Positions 34,430 to 43,249 are shown, counted from the stretch's first letter. The stretch: DNA of 49,345 nucleotides from Bacteroides sp. CAG:927 (GCA_000431155.1 HF985622.1:1-49345); one strand, 5' to 3'. Made by a program: numbers and translations. Notes: generated by a model from the sequence alone, not told the origin.

Positions 34430-35193
34430 TCTTTGATTATTCCGTTAGGTATTCTGGTGGTCTTGCCGTCACGCGCACGCTGCATTATGGCAATGTTTGT
34501 TGCATCCATCGCTCTTGATGCCTCGGGGTGAAACAGGTGGTATTCAAGTGCCGCAAATTTTATGAACCGTTTTTTTAATCCGCTGTTCATGAGTCGGAAA
34601 CTTATTTCAGAATCTTCGCGTCCCCACCCCGATATGTCTTCATTGTAGCCGTTCACGTTCATCAGATCTTCACGCCAGAATGCCATGTGGCATCCGCGCA
34701 CATACATTCCGTTTTTGCTTCGCAAATTTGCCATCAGTGGTGTGAGCCATGGCAGCCTGTTTCCGCCTTTGAGCATCGGTAACTCTGACCATGGAGGAAG
34801 CCTTAGTAATCCTGCGGTAGTCTCTTTGTCAAGAAGCGTGCGGCTTCCCGTAACAAAACTTCCCTTACGTGCAAACTTTATATGGTCGGCTATAAACTCC
34901 TTGTGCAGTATTATGTCACCGTCAATCTGGATTATATAGTCTGACTTGGCCGCCGCTATCGCCTTGTTGCGAATTGCAGCCAGCCGAAATCCCTTGTCCT
35001 CATGCCATATATGTTTTACGGTAGCACGCGTTGCAGCGGAAAATTCCTCTACCACGCGTGCTGTAAGGTCGGTTGAGCCGTCGTCGGCTATCAATATTTC
35101 ATCGGGCAATACGCTTTGTCCAAGCACGCTGCTCAGGCACAGCCGCAAAAAATCGGGGCTGTTGTAGGTGGATATGAGCAGTGCGGTAGTCAT
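34426..35193 (-). CDS. Family 2 glycosyltransferase with GT7-type C-terminal domain
   Basis: A 255-residue enzyme. TALLISTYNSPDFLRLCLSSV and ILIADDGSTD mark the nucleotide-binding N-terminus, and IQIDGDIIL the DxD site (about residue 93). The C-terminal part has GCHMAFWREDLMNVNGYNE and GWGREDSEISFRL, the galactosyltransferase (GT7 C) motif also found in bacterial chondroitin-polymerase-type enzymes. It probably builds LPS core or another surface glycan. It starts 1 bp inside the rho stop and overlaps the next glycosyltransferase by 4 bp, so rho and the sugar genes share one mRNA. Confidence 0.9.
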   Translation of the reverse strand: MTTALLISTYNSPDFLRLCLSSVLGQSVLPDEILIADDGSTDLTARVVEEFSAATRATVKHIWHEDKGFRLAAIRNKAIAAAKSDYIIQIDGDIILHKEFIADHIKFARKGSFVTGSRTLLDKETTAGLLRLPPWSELPMLKGGNRLPWLTPLMANLRSKNGMYVRGCHMAFWREDLMNVNGYNEDISGWGREDSEISFRLMNSGLKKRFIKFAALEYHLFHPEASRAMDATNIAIMQRARDGKTTRIPNGIIKE

Positions 35194-37232
35194 CAGTCGC
35201 CCATGGTGCGGAGCAGCTCCTCGTTTGACGAAGTGCGTTCCATGCGGTCTTTTATAAATTCCATAGCCTCAATGCTGTTGCGGTCACTGAGGAAGCGGCG
35301 CAGAATCCACATGCGGTTGAGCGTTTCATCGTTAAGCAGCAAGTCGTCGCGGCGGGTGGACGAGGCCATGATATCCACGGCAGGGAATATGCGCTTGTTG
35401 CTAAGCTTGCGGTCAAGCTGCAGCTCCATATTGCCGGTGCCCTTGAACTCCTCAAATATCACTTCGTCCATCTTGGAGCTTGTTTCGGTAAGTGCGGTGG
35501 CAATGATGGTCAACGATCCCCCGTTCTCAATGTTGCGGGCTGCGCCGAAGAATCGTTTGGGTTTTTGCAGGGCGTTTGCATCCACGCCACCCGACAATAT
35601 TTTGCCGGATGCCGGAGCGCAGGTGTTGTATGCGCGGGCCAAACGGGTTATGGAGTCAAGAAGTATCACCACATCATGTCCGCATTCTACAAGGCGTTTA
35701 GCTTTTTCAAGCACTATGCCTGCTATCTTCACATGACGGTCGGCAGGCTCGTCAAATGTTGAGGCGATAACCTCGGCATTCACGCTGCGGCTCATGTCGG
35801 TAACTTCTTCAGGTCGCTCGTCAATGAGCAATATCATGATATAAGTTTCCGGATGATTGGCGGCAATGGCGTTGGCTATATCTTTAAGCAATATGGTCTT
35901 ACCGGTTTTGGGCGGTGCCACGATAAGTCCGCGCTGTCCTTTGCCTATGGGCGAGAACATGTCCACTACGCGGGTGGATATATTGGAGGTGCGGCCTGAG
36001 GTAAGATTGAATTTCTCGTCGGGGAACAAAGGCGTGAGATGCTCAAACGGTACACGGTCACGAATAAATTCGGGTGAACGGCCATTGACACTAAGTACTT
36101 TGCTCATCGGGAAATATTTCTCTCCCTCTTTAGGCGGACGGATGGTGGCCTCAACCACATCACCGGTCTTCAGTCCGTAAAATTTGATTTGCTGCGGCGT
36201 TACATACACATCGTCGGGAGACGACAGATAGTTGTAGTCGCTGGAACGCAGAAATCCGTAACCTTCGGGGATAATCTCCAGCACGCCGCTGGTTTGTATC
36301 AGATCTTCAAAATTATACTGTGGTTCTTGGCGTTGCTGGTTGTTGTTTTGGTTGTTCTGATTATTTTGGTTGTTGTTGCGGTTTTTGTTCTTGCGATTTT
36401 TCCCCTGTTGCTGTTGTTTCTCCATTTGCCATGGTTCAGCCAGTGTGATGGGAGCTGTGGCGGCTGCCTGAGCTGCTTGGGCGGCAGCTTCTTCTTTTTC
36501 GCGCTGCGAGCGCGGCACAAAGCGGCGTCCTTCGCCACGGGGAAAGAACATTCCCAGTGAGCTGTCGGGATTGGGGCGGAAATCGCCGCGACGGCGCTCA
36601 TTGTTTTGTTGCGGTTGCTGATTTTCCTCGTTGGGTGTCGGTTGCAACTTGGTTTGCGGTTCTTCCTCCGATTGCGGCTGTCTCTCGTTTTCCTGAGCGT
36701 TAATTGGTGCGGGCTGTTCCTGAGTGTCCGGAGTCTTTTCTTCCTGCACAGGTTCCTGCTGCTCTGACTGCACGTTCTTCACTCGCGCACGGCGGTTCTT
36801 GCGGGGCTGTTCTTCTTTTGGCGCAATCTCCGCAGGCACTGATTCCGGCTCTGCAGTTTTTTCAGTTTCTGTGCTTTCCGCACTTTTTTCTGCTGCGGGT
36901 TTGGCTTTTCTGGTACGTTTAGGCTTTTCTGGCTCGGATTTTGCAGCTGTATCTTCAGCCGGTGTGTTGACTTCAGCTTCAGCGGGTTTGTCTGCTTCTT
37001 TCTTTTTGGCATCGTTTTTTGGCGGACGACCGCGTCTGGGCTTGGGAGCGTCTGCATCATTTTTGCGTTTGCGCTCGGTGGCGGTAGAAGCGGCGTTGAT
37101 GGCTTGCTGGTCAAGGATAGCATACACCATTTCGTCTTTGTCAGCCGTGTTTACTTTTTTGATGCCCATCTGATCCACTATATCCTTGAGCTCTTGCTCA
37201 GGCATAGCTTGAAGTTTGGAAATACTGTACAT
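35193..37232 (-). CDS. rho: Transcription termination factor Rho with long disordered insertion
   Basis: A 679-residue RNA helicase that ends untranslated transcripts. Residues 1-45 form the Rho N-terminal helical domain (ISKLQAMPEQELKDIVDQMGI). Residues about 46-305 are a low-complexity insertion: first Lys/Glu/Pro/Ala-rich, then Gln-rich, then an Asn/Gln run at about 277-302. The RNA-binding cold-shock domain follows (GVLEIIPEGYGFLRSSDYNYLSSPDDVYV), then the ATPase with Walker A APPKTGKT, LLIDERPEEVTDM, and the DSITRLARAYN region. E. coli Rho has 419 residues; the excess is the insertion. In Bacteroides thetaiotaomicron such an insertion has been reported to drive phase separation of Rho and to matter for gut fitness. 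It has a good promoter and a 209-nt leader. Confidence 0.97.
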   Translation of the reverse strand: MYSISKLQAMPEQELKDIVDQMGIKKVNTADKDEMVYAILDQQAINAASTATERKRKNDADAPKPRRGRPPKNDAKKKEADKPAEAEVNTPAEDTAAKSEPEKPKRTRKAKPAAEKSAESTETEKTAEPESVPAEIAPKEEQPRKNRRARVKNVQSEQQEPVQEEKTPDTQEQPAPINAQENERQPQSEEEPQTKLQPTPNEENQQPQQNNERRRGDFRPNPDSSLGMFFPRGEGRRFVPRSQREKEEAAAQAAQAAATAPITLAEPWQMEKQQQQGKNRKNKNRNNNQNNQNNQNNNQQRQEPQYNFEDLIQTSGVLEIIPEGYGFLRSSDYNYLSSPDDVYVTPQQIKFYGLKTGDVVEATIRPPKEGEKYFPMSKVLSVNGRSPEFIRDRVPFEHLTPLFPDEKFNLTSGRTSNISTRVVDMFSPIGKGQRGLIVAPPKTGKTILLKDIANAIAANHPETYIMILLIDERPEEVTDMSRSVNAEVIASTFDEPADRHVKIAGIVLEKAKRLVECGHDVVILLDSITRLARAYNTCAPASGKILSGGVDANALQKPKRFFGAARNIENGGSLTIIATALTETSSKMDEVIFEEFKGTGNMELQLDRKLSNKRIFPAVDIMASSTRRDDLLLNDETLNRMWILRRFLSDRNSIEAMEFIKDRMERTSSNEELLRTMGD

Positions 37233-37367
37233 AAATTAGATATTGGAAATATGGAGTCAGATTTGTTCAATTCTGACTTCGCGGCTTTATTGCTGCACAC
37301 CCAAGGGGCGCATCTCTGTGCCGTACTCGTGTCGGCAATTGCCGCCTGAGGGGAATTTTTTTGATTT

Positions 37368-37415
37368 TTATGGAATTAAGAATGGAATTGTGACACTTGG
37401 CACAACTGCCGGCAT
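37368..37415 (-). CDS. Possible 15-residue leader peptide in the rho 5' leader
   Basis: An ATG about 26 nt after the predicted rho transcription start opens a short frame, MPAVVPSVTIPFLIP, ended by TAA. It contains three prolines. A translated leader could link ribosome movement to Rho autoregulation, as attenuation in the rho leader is known in E. coli. With no conservation data it could equally be chance. Confidence 0.2.
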   Translation of the reverse strand: MPAVVPSVTIPFLIP

Positions 37416-37447
37416 GTCTGGCCACGTGGACCTCGGAAAATTCAGTG

Positions 37448-37480
37448 CAAATATACACACATTTTTTCATATCCTGCAAA
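37448..37480 (-). promoter_or_regulatory. Promoter of the rho operon
   Basis: On the - strand TTTG (37480-37477) is followed after 21 bp by TATATTTG (37455-37448), a perfect match to both Bacteroidota boxes. Transcription should begin near 37441, giving a leader of about 209 nt before the rho ATG. Confidence 0.85.
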
Positions 37481-37551
37481 TAAAATCCCTATATGCTGTT
37501 AAGTTTTGCTAATTAAAACTTGAGTAGGGAAGTATTTAGGCGGATTTTCAG

Positions 37552-37559
37552 TAATTTTG
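37552..37559 (+). promoter_or_regulatory. -7 box (TAATTTTG) before uvrA
   Basis: TAATTTTG fits TAnnTTTG and ends 7 bp before the uvrA ATG. If used, the mRNA would be nearly leaderless. No -33 TTTG is at the usual distance. Confidence 0.4.
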
Positions 37560-37566
37560 CAAGTCT

Positions 37567-40380
37567 ATGGTAAAAAAAGCTACACATAATTCCGATATAA
37601 TAATTAAAGGTGCGCGGGTAAACAATCTCAAGAATGTTGACATTGAGATTCCGCGCAATAAGCTTATTGTCGTTACCGGTCTTTCCGGTTCCGGCAAATC
37701 TTCACTCGCTTTTGACACGCTCTATGCCGAAGGGCAGCGTCGTTACGTGGAGAGCTTGAGTGCTTATGCACGGCAGTTTATGGGGAAAATGGCAAAACCC
37801 GAATGTGACATGATCAAAGGTTTGCCCCCGGCCATTGCCATTGAGCAGAAAGTAAATACCCGCAACCCTCGCTCCACTGTCGGCACGGCAACCGAAATAT
37901 ATGATTATCTCCGATTGCTTTTTGGCCGTATTGGACGCACTTATTCTCCCGAAAGCGGTTCTGAGGTCAAAAAACATACTGCCGACAATGTGGTGGATGT
38001 TGCTGTATCTTACCCTGAAGGCACACGTTTGGCTGTGGCTGCCGAAATCGTTATACCTGAAAAACGACGGTTCGCTACTCAGCTTGATGTATATCTCAAG
38101 GCCGGTTTTTCACGGCTTGTCACGCCTGATGGCAGTTTTGTGCAGATTTCGGATCTTCTTGCTGATGAAAAGAATCCGCCTCTTTCCCCCGATGGATACA
38201 TGCTCCTTGTTGACCGTCTTGCGGTTGCGCATGACGGGGACGAATTGAGCCGTCTTGCCGATTCTGTTGAAACTGCTTTTTTTGAAGGGGGTGGCGCGTC
38301 CGCTTTGTTGGTTTGGACTGATGTTGGAGTCATATTGCATAGGTTTTCAAGCCGATTTGAAGCCGATGGCATCACTTTCGTTGAGCCTACTGAGCAGATG
38401 TTCAATTTCAATAATCCCTACGGGGCTTGTCCGGTTTGTGAAGGGCTCGGGCGAGTGCAGGGCATTGATGAGCGTCTCGTGGTACCTGATCCGCAGCGGT
38501 CGGTATTTGATGGCGCAGTAGTGTGCTGGCGTGGCGAAAAAATGGGATTGTGGCGCGAGGAGCTTATTGCCCGGGCGTCATCGCTTGGTTTCCCCATTCA
38601 TCGTCCCTATGCCGAGCTTACGCAGGATGAAAAAGACATTCTTTGGCATGGCAAAGGCTCTTGGGAGGGAATTGATGGCTTTTTCCGCATGGTTGAGAGT
38701 CAGCAGCACAAGGTGCAGTATAGGGTCATGCTTGCACGTTATCGAGGTCGCACTGTTTGTCCCCGGTGTCACGGCTCGCGATTGCGCCCGGATGCAATGT
38801 GGGTCAAGGTTGGTGGAAAGAATATAGCCGAACTTGCCGACATGCCTATCAGTCAGCTCGCTGTATGGTTTGACAATCTGCAGCTGTCCGACACCGATGC
38901 TGCTATAGCAAAACGCTTGCTTGTGGAAATACGCAACCGCATAGGTTTCTTGCGTGATGTCGGCCTTGGCTATCTCACTCTCAGCCGTTTGAGCAACACA
39001 TTGTCCGGAGGCGAGAGCCAGCGCATAAACCTTGCCACATCTCTCGGCAGTTCTCTTGTAGGCTCGTTGTATATCCTTGACGAACCGAGTATCGGTTTGC
39101 ATTCCCGTGACACCGACCGCCTGATTTCCGTGCTCCGCAAACTTCAGCAGCTTGGGAACACTGTGGTTGTGGTAGAGCATGACGAGGATATAATGCGTGC
39201 TGCCGATTGGATTATTGATGTTGGTCCTGAAGCCGGCCGTCATGGAGGTGAAATTGTATATAAAGGCCCCATTGACAATCTGGAGCATGACCATAAAAGT
39301 TACACAGCCCGCTATCTCACAGGCGAGTTGTCTATTCCTGTACCGTCCTCCCGCCGCAAATGGCGTGATTATATTGAAGTGCAAGGTGCCAAAGAACACA
39401 ATCTCAAAAATATTGATGTTAAAATTCCGCTTAATGTCTTGACGGTAGTCACTGGAGTGAGCGGTTCCGGCAAATCCACTTTGGTGCGTGATATTTTATA
39501 CAGAGCCTTGATGCGTCATTTTGATAATCCTTGCGATGCCCCCGGCTTGCACACAGCTGTTGTCGGTGACCTGCATCGTTTATCGGGTGTGGAGTTCGTT
39601 GATCAGAACCCCATAGGGCGTTCGTCGCGAAGCAATCCTGCCACTTATGTCAAGGCGTATGACGAGATACGCCGTCTGTTTGCCGATCAGCAATCTGCCA
39701 AGCAGATGGGTTTCGGACCCGGATATTTCTCTTTCAATACCGAAGGTGGCCGTTGTGAGGCTTGTAAAGGCGAGGGTACTATCACCATTGAAATGCAGTT
39801 TATGGCCGATATTACCATTGAATGCGAGGAATGTCACGGACAGCGTTTCAAGCGTGATGTGCTTGACATTACCTATCATGACAAGAATATCAACGATGTG
39901 CTCAACATGACAGTCAACGAGGCTATTGAATTTTTCTCGGCTCACGATGGCTCGGTTGAGCGCCGTATCGTCAGTAGGCTCCGTCCGCTGCAGGATGTCG
40001 GTCTCGGATATGTAAAACTCGGCCAAAGTTCTTCCACTCTCTCCGGTGGTGAGAATCAGCGCGTAAAGCTGGCATATTATCTCTCCATGGACAATGCCGG
40101 CCCCACCATGTTCATTTTCGATGAGCCTACCACTGGGTTGCATTTCCATGATATTCGTATTCTTATGGATGCTTTCAACCGGCTTGTGGCCAAGGGGCAT
40201 ACCGTAGTGATCATTGAGCATAATCTCGATGTGATCAAATGTGCCGATCATGTTATTGACATTGGTCCCGAAGGTGGAGATGCCGGTGGCAACCTTGTGG
40301 CTCAGGGCACTCCCGAGCAGGTGGCCCGCTGCACTGAAAGCTACACTGCCGAATATCTCCGTCCAAAGCTCGGTATGTGA
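37567..40380 (+). CDS. uvrA: Excinuclease ABC subunit A
   Basis: A 937-residue damage-recognition ATPase of nucleotide excision repair. The first ATPase half has Walker A TGLSGSGKSSLAFDTLYAEGQ, and its signature and Walker B lie in NTLSGGESQRINLATSLGSSLVGSLYILDEPSIGLH. The second has TGVSGSGKSTLVRDIL, STLSGGENQRVKLAYYLS and FIFDEPTTGLH. The C-terminal zinc finger is intact (CEAC-x19-CEEC in the second half). The first zinc module lacks its first CxxC pair: FSSRFEADGITFVEP stands where FSxxxxCPxCG is usual, while ACPVC remains. Bacteroidota can carry several UvrA paralogues, so this may not be the only one. Confidence 0.95.
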   Translation: MVKKATHNSDIIIKGARVNNLKNVDIEIPRNKLIVVTGLSGSGKSSLAFDTLYAEGQRRYVESLSAYARQFMGKMAKPECDMIKGLPPAIAIEQKVNTRNPRSTVGTATEIYDYLRLLFGRIGRTYSPESGSEVKKHTADNVVDVAVSYPEGTRLAVAAEIVIPEKRRFATQLDVYLKAGFSRLVTPDGSFVQISDLLADEKNPPLSPDGYMLLVDRLAVAHDGDELSRLADSVETAFFEGGGASALLVWTDVGVILHRFSSRFEADGITFVEPTEQMFNFNNPYGACPVCEGLGRVQGIDERLVVPDPQRSVFDGAVVCWRGEKMGLWREELIARASSLGFPIHRPYAELTQDEKDILWHGKGSWEGIDGFFRMVESQQHKVQYRVMLARYRGRTVCPRCHGSRLRPDAMWVKVGGKNIAELADMPISQLAVWFDNLQLSDTDAAIAKRLLVEIRNRIGFLRDVGLGYLTLSRLSNTLSGGESQRINLATSLGSSLVGSLYILDEPSIGLHSRDTDRLISVLRKLQQLGNTVVVVEHDEDIMRAADWIIDVGPEAGRHGGEIVYKGPIDNLEHDHKSYTARYLTGELSIPVPSSRRKWRDYIEVQGAKEHNLKNIDVKIPLNVLTVVTGVSGSGKSTLVRDILYRALMRHFDNPCDAPGLHTAVVGDLHRLSGVEFVDQNPIGRSSRSNPATYVKAYDEIRRLFADQQSAKQMGFGPGYFSFNTEGGRCEACKGEGTITIEMQFMADITIECEECHGQRFKRDVLDITYHDKNINDVLNMTVNEAIEFFSAHDGSVERRIVSRLRPLQDVGLGYVKLGQSSSTLSGGENQRVKLAYYLSMDNAGPTMFIFDEPTTGLHFHDIRILMDAFNRLVAKGHTVVIIEHNLDVIKCADHVIDIGPEGGDAGGNLVAQGTPEQVARCTESYTAEYLRPKLGM

Positions 40381-40391
40381 TGAAAATTTTG

Positions 40392-40399
40392 TAAATTTG
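40392..40399 (+). promoter_or_regulatory. -7 box (TAAATTTG) of guaA
   Basis: TAAATTTG fits TAnnTTTG in the 50-bp gap between uvrA and guaA; transcription would start near 40406, about 25 nt before the guaA ATG. guaA could thus be transcribed on its own as well as by readthrough from uvrA. Confidence 0.5.
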
Positions 40400-40430
40400 C
40401 GGGAAATTTCAGTTTCCCCAAAACATCGTT

Positions 40431-41954
40431 ATGCAGGAAAAAATTATAATTCTTGACTTCGGTTCGCAAACAACCCAGCTTATAGGCAGGCGTGTGCGCG
40501 AACTCAACATGTATTGCGAGATTCTGCCTTATAACAAAATGCCGCTTGACGACCCCTCCGTTATCGGAGTGATTTTGAGCGGTTCGCCGTTTTCGGTGTA
40601 TGACAAAAAGGCATTCTCAATTGATTTAAGCACCATTCGTGGACGGTATCCGATACTGGGCATATGCTATGGTGCGCAATTTATGGCCTACAGCTGCGGT
40701 GGTGCGGTTGAACCCGCCGATTCCCGCGAATATGGCCGTGCCCGCCTCCAATGGATTGACGAGGCCAATCCGCTTATGCATGGCATTGAACCCGGTGCTC
40801 AAGTGTGGATGAGCCACGGCGACACCATAACCGCGCTTCCGCAGGATTTCAAAATCATTGCTTCCACCGAAAAAGTACCCGTTGCCGCTTATCAGGCCGA
40901 CGGCGAAAAGTTATGGGGCGTTCAGTTCCATCCCGAAGTGTTCCACTCTGAGTGTGGCATGCAGCTTCTCCGCAACTTTGTTGTGGATATTTGCGGCGGA
41001 AAACAGGATTGGAGTGCTGCTTCATTCATTCAGTCCACAGTGGCCCAGCTTCGTCAGCAACTTGGCAATGACAAGGTTGTGCTCGGTCTCAGCGGCGGCG
41101 TTGACAGTTCTGTTGCAGCCGTATTGCTCAACAAGGCCATTGGCAAAAATCTCACTTGCATATTCGTGGACCATGGCATGCTTCGTAAAAACGAGTTTCA
41201 GGATGTGCTCCGCGACTATGAGTGTCTTGGCCTCAATGTTATCGGCGTGGACGCTTCCCAAAAATTCTTTACCGAGCTTGCCGGTGTCACTGACCCCGAA
41301 AAGAAGCGTAAAATTATCGGCAAAGGATTTATAGATGTCTTTGATCAGGAAGCCCGCAAGCTCAAGGATGTGAAATGGCTCGGTCAGGGCACTATTTACC
41401 CTGATTGCATAGAATCACTCTCAATCACAGGAACTACCATCAAGAGTCACCACAATGTAGGCGGATTGCCTGAGAAGATGAATCTCAAGCTTTGCGAGCC
41501 GCTCCGTCTGCTGTTCAAGGATGAGGTTCGTGCCGTTGGCCGTGAGCTTGGCATGCCTGAACACCTTATCACACGCCATCCTTTCCCTGGCCCCGGTTTG
41601 GCAGTTCGTATCCTTGGGGACATTACACCCGAAAAAGTGCGCATCCTTCAGGAAGCCGATCATATATTCATACAAGGTCTCCGTGACCATGACCTTTACA
41701 ATAAGGTTTGGCAGGCAGGCGTTATACTTCTGCCAGTGCAGAGCGTAGGTGTGATGGGTGATGAGCGCACCTATGAGCGCGCCGTGGCATTACGTGCCGT
41801 TACATCCACCGATGCTATGACAGCCGACTGGGCGCATCTCCCGTATGAGTTTTTGGCCGAAGTTTCCAATAAGATAATTAATTCGGTCCGTGGCGTTAAT
41901 CGTGTAACCTACGACATCTCCTCCAAGCCGCCAGCCACCATCGAGTGGGAGTAA
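40431..41954 (+). CDS. guaA: GMP synthase (glutamine-hydrolysing)
   Basis: A 507-residue enzyme that converts XMP, ATP and glutamine into GMP. The N-terminal glutamine amidotransferase holds the catalytic triad Cys79 (GICYGAQ), His167 and Glu169 (VQFHPEVFHSE). The ATP-pyrophosphatase P-loop is GLSGGVDSSVA (about 219-229), and the C-terminal dimerisation domain includes HPFPGPGLAVRILGD and the ending YDISSKPPATIEWE. Length and motifs are normal. It ends at a strong terminator shared with the convergent lipoprotein gene. Confidence 0.97.
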   Translation: MQEKIIILDFGSQTTQLIGRRVRELNMYCEILPYNKMPLDDPSVIGVILSGSPFSVYDKKAFSIDLSTIRGRYPILGICYGAQFMAYSCGGAVEPADSREYGRARLQWIDEANPLMHGIEPGAQVWMSHGDTITALPQDFKIIASTEKVPVAAYQADGEKLWGVQFHPEVFHSECGMQLLRNFVVDICGGKQDWSAASFIQSTVAQLRQQLGNDKVVLGLSGGVDSSVAAVLLNKAIGKNLTCIFVDHGMLRKNEFQDVLRDYECLGLNVIGVDASQKFFTELAGVTDPEKKRKIIGKGFIDVFDQEARKLKDVKWLGQGTIYPDCIESLSITGTTIKSHHNVGGLPEKMNLKLCEPLRLLFKDEVRAVGRELGMPEHLITRHPFPGPGLAVRILGDITPEKVRILQEADHIFIQGLRDHDLYNKVWQAGVILLPVQSVGVMGDERTYERAVALRAVTSTDAMTADWAHLPYEFLAEVSNKIINSVRGVNRVTYDISSKPPATIEWE

Positions 41955-41975
41955 TAATTAAACCCCTTTAAAGAA

Positions 41976-42016
41976 CAAAAAAATGCAGGCCCTTTCGTCA
42001 AGAGCCTGCATTTTTA
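41976..42016. terminator. Bidirectional terminator between guaA and the sus operon
   Basis: AAAAATGCAGGC (41979-41990) and GCCTGCATTTTT (42004-42015) form a perfect 12-bp stem with a 13-nt loop. A-runs and T-runs flank it so that both strands end in T. It serves guaA (+) and the last lipoprotein gene (-). Confidence 0.9.
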
Positions 42017-42029
42017 TTATCGGTTGAAT

Positions 42030-43220
42030 TTATTCAAAATCAAACCATGGAGTCCAGCTGCCAAAGCCCGATGAATCTCCGTAGTAGGATGTGTCGCTGC
42101 ACCACGGCAGGAGATATATTGAATACTTTCCGCCATCGTAATCGGGAATTGTGAATGTCAAATCATCTCCCAGATAACCCTCATGTATAACATCAGTATT
42201 GTAGCATAAGACGTATGCATAGTAATACTCGTTGTGGCTTCCGGGTGTGAGATCAACAGTCAGCACGCCATCGGCATTCACGGTCACACTGTTGATTGTG
42301 GGAATGCCTACCTCTCCTTTTTGAACAGTATAAGTGGCGGTTGCAGGGGTTGATTCCATGAACAGTGCGTTGTTTGACACCGCTGTTATGCTTATGGTGC
42401 ATTCGCCCGGGAGAATAAGCAGATTGTTCTGGTTGCTGTAGAATTCACCGCTCAACGACTCTGAACCGCTCACTGTGTAACGGTAATAATCGGCATTGGG
42501 CACAGCATCAAAATCAATATATGTCTCTGCCGAGTAGCTCACATCCTGGCTTATAACAAGATTGGCAGGAGTTGCAAGCATCGTCTGCTCCAGAGTGAAT
42601 TGTGTGGTGGCTGCTCCTGACATGCAGTATTCCGAGTCATAGGAATGTGCCACAACTGTAAGAGTATAAGTATCGGTTGACAGACCGGTGAGTGTATTGG
42701 TCGTCTCAGTCCATTCTCCCGATTGCGATACAAGCGATGAAGTCAGCTCATATTGGTAGTAATCGGCATGTTCCACGCTTTCAAAGCTCACTGTCACATC
42801 GCCGTTTGATTCTATCACGGCATTAAGGTTGGCAGGTGTGGCCAACGGTATCTGTGAGCCGGTTTTTGCTTGAAGTGTGTAGATGGCACTCTGATTGCCC
42901 GGAATAGGAGCGTATGCATACACTTTAAGTGTGTACAATGTATTCTGTTCAAGGTCTGTAAAGCTTGCGTATGTGTTTTGTGTCACATCGGCAATCACCT
43001 TGGTGCCGTCCGGATGATACAGTTCATATCCGTACTGGTTCACACCTTTGATGCTCTGCCATGAAAAGTCAAGTGAATTGGGCGTTTGTCCGGTCACTTC
43101 AAGACCCGTCTTTTCCGGAAAGTCAATTTCCACCGGCTCCGGATCATTGCTGCTGCAACTTACAAGTGCCGCTCCCATTGCGGCAGTAATTGCTATTGGC
43201 AATATGTATGATAGTTTCAT
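42030..43220 (-). CDS. Surface lipoprotein with fibronectin-III-like repeats (unknown function, SusCD-linked)
   Basis: A 396-residue lipoprotein (signal with LVSCSS, Cys22). About four tandem Ig/FN3-like units can be seen: near 40-122 (TGQTPNSLDFSWQSIKGVNQYGYELYHPDG), 130-215 (ATPANLNAVIESNGDVTVSFESVEHADYYQYEL), 217-300 (ATPANLVISQDVSYSAETYIDFDAVPNADYYRYTV) and 303-396. The two ATPANL units are clear internal repeats. It has no catalytic motif. As the last gene of a susC-susD operon, it may be a surface glycan- or protein-binding lipoprotein. The family is not recognised by name. Confidence 0.75.
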   Translation of the reverse strand: MKLSYILPIAITAAMGAALVSCSSNDPEPVEIDFPEKTGLEVTGQTPNSLDFSWQSIKGVNQYGYELYHPDGTKVIADVTQNTYASFTDLEQNTLYTLKVYAYAPIPGNQSAIYTLQAKTGSQIPLATPANLNAVIESNGDVTVSFESVEHADYYQYELTSSLVSQSGEWTETTNTLTGLSTDTYTLTVVAHSYDSEYCMSGAATTQFTLEQTMLATPANLVISQDVSYSAETYIDFDAVPNADYYRYTVSGSESLSGEFYSNQNNLLILPGECTISITAVSNNALFMESTPATATYTVQKGEVGIPTINSVTVNADGVLTVDLTPGSHNEYYYAYVLCYNTDVIHEGYLGDDLTFTIPDYDGGKYSIYLLPWCSDTSYYGDSSGFGSWTPWFDFE

Positions 43221-43249
43221 GATTTCTAAGTATATGTCTAATTCTAAAA

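Larger units (their letters stand above)
37233..37566. other. Divergent regulatory region between rho and uvrA
   Basis: This 334-bp region holds the rho promoter and a long rho leader on the - strand, and the uvrA promoter box on the + strand. The leader contains a 12-bp palindrome (CGGCAATTGCCG, about 37333-37344), a GTCAGA/TCTGAC hairpin near 37255-37276, and a possible 15-codon ORF (37368-37415). Nothing here encodes a credible larger protein. Confidence 0.7.

Noticed and set aside
36300..36420. Simple-sequence repeat (TTG/TTT-rich) as a non-coding microsatellite
   Set aside because: It is the coding sequence for the Asn/Gln run of the Rho insertion and stays in frame.
37267..37479. 70-residue Cys-containing ORF (MQDMKKCVYICTEF...) upstream of rho on the - strand
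   Set aside because: Its first codons overlap the rho promoter boxes, so the predicted transcript starts inside it. The second half is a low-quality basic sequence. Probably chance.
38578..39399. 273-residue ORF antisense to uvrA
   Set aside because: It is a mirror of the codon bias of uvrA, with no recognisable motif. The same holds for the ORF at 39580-40251.
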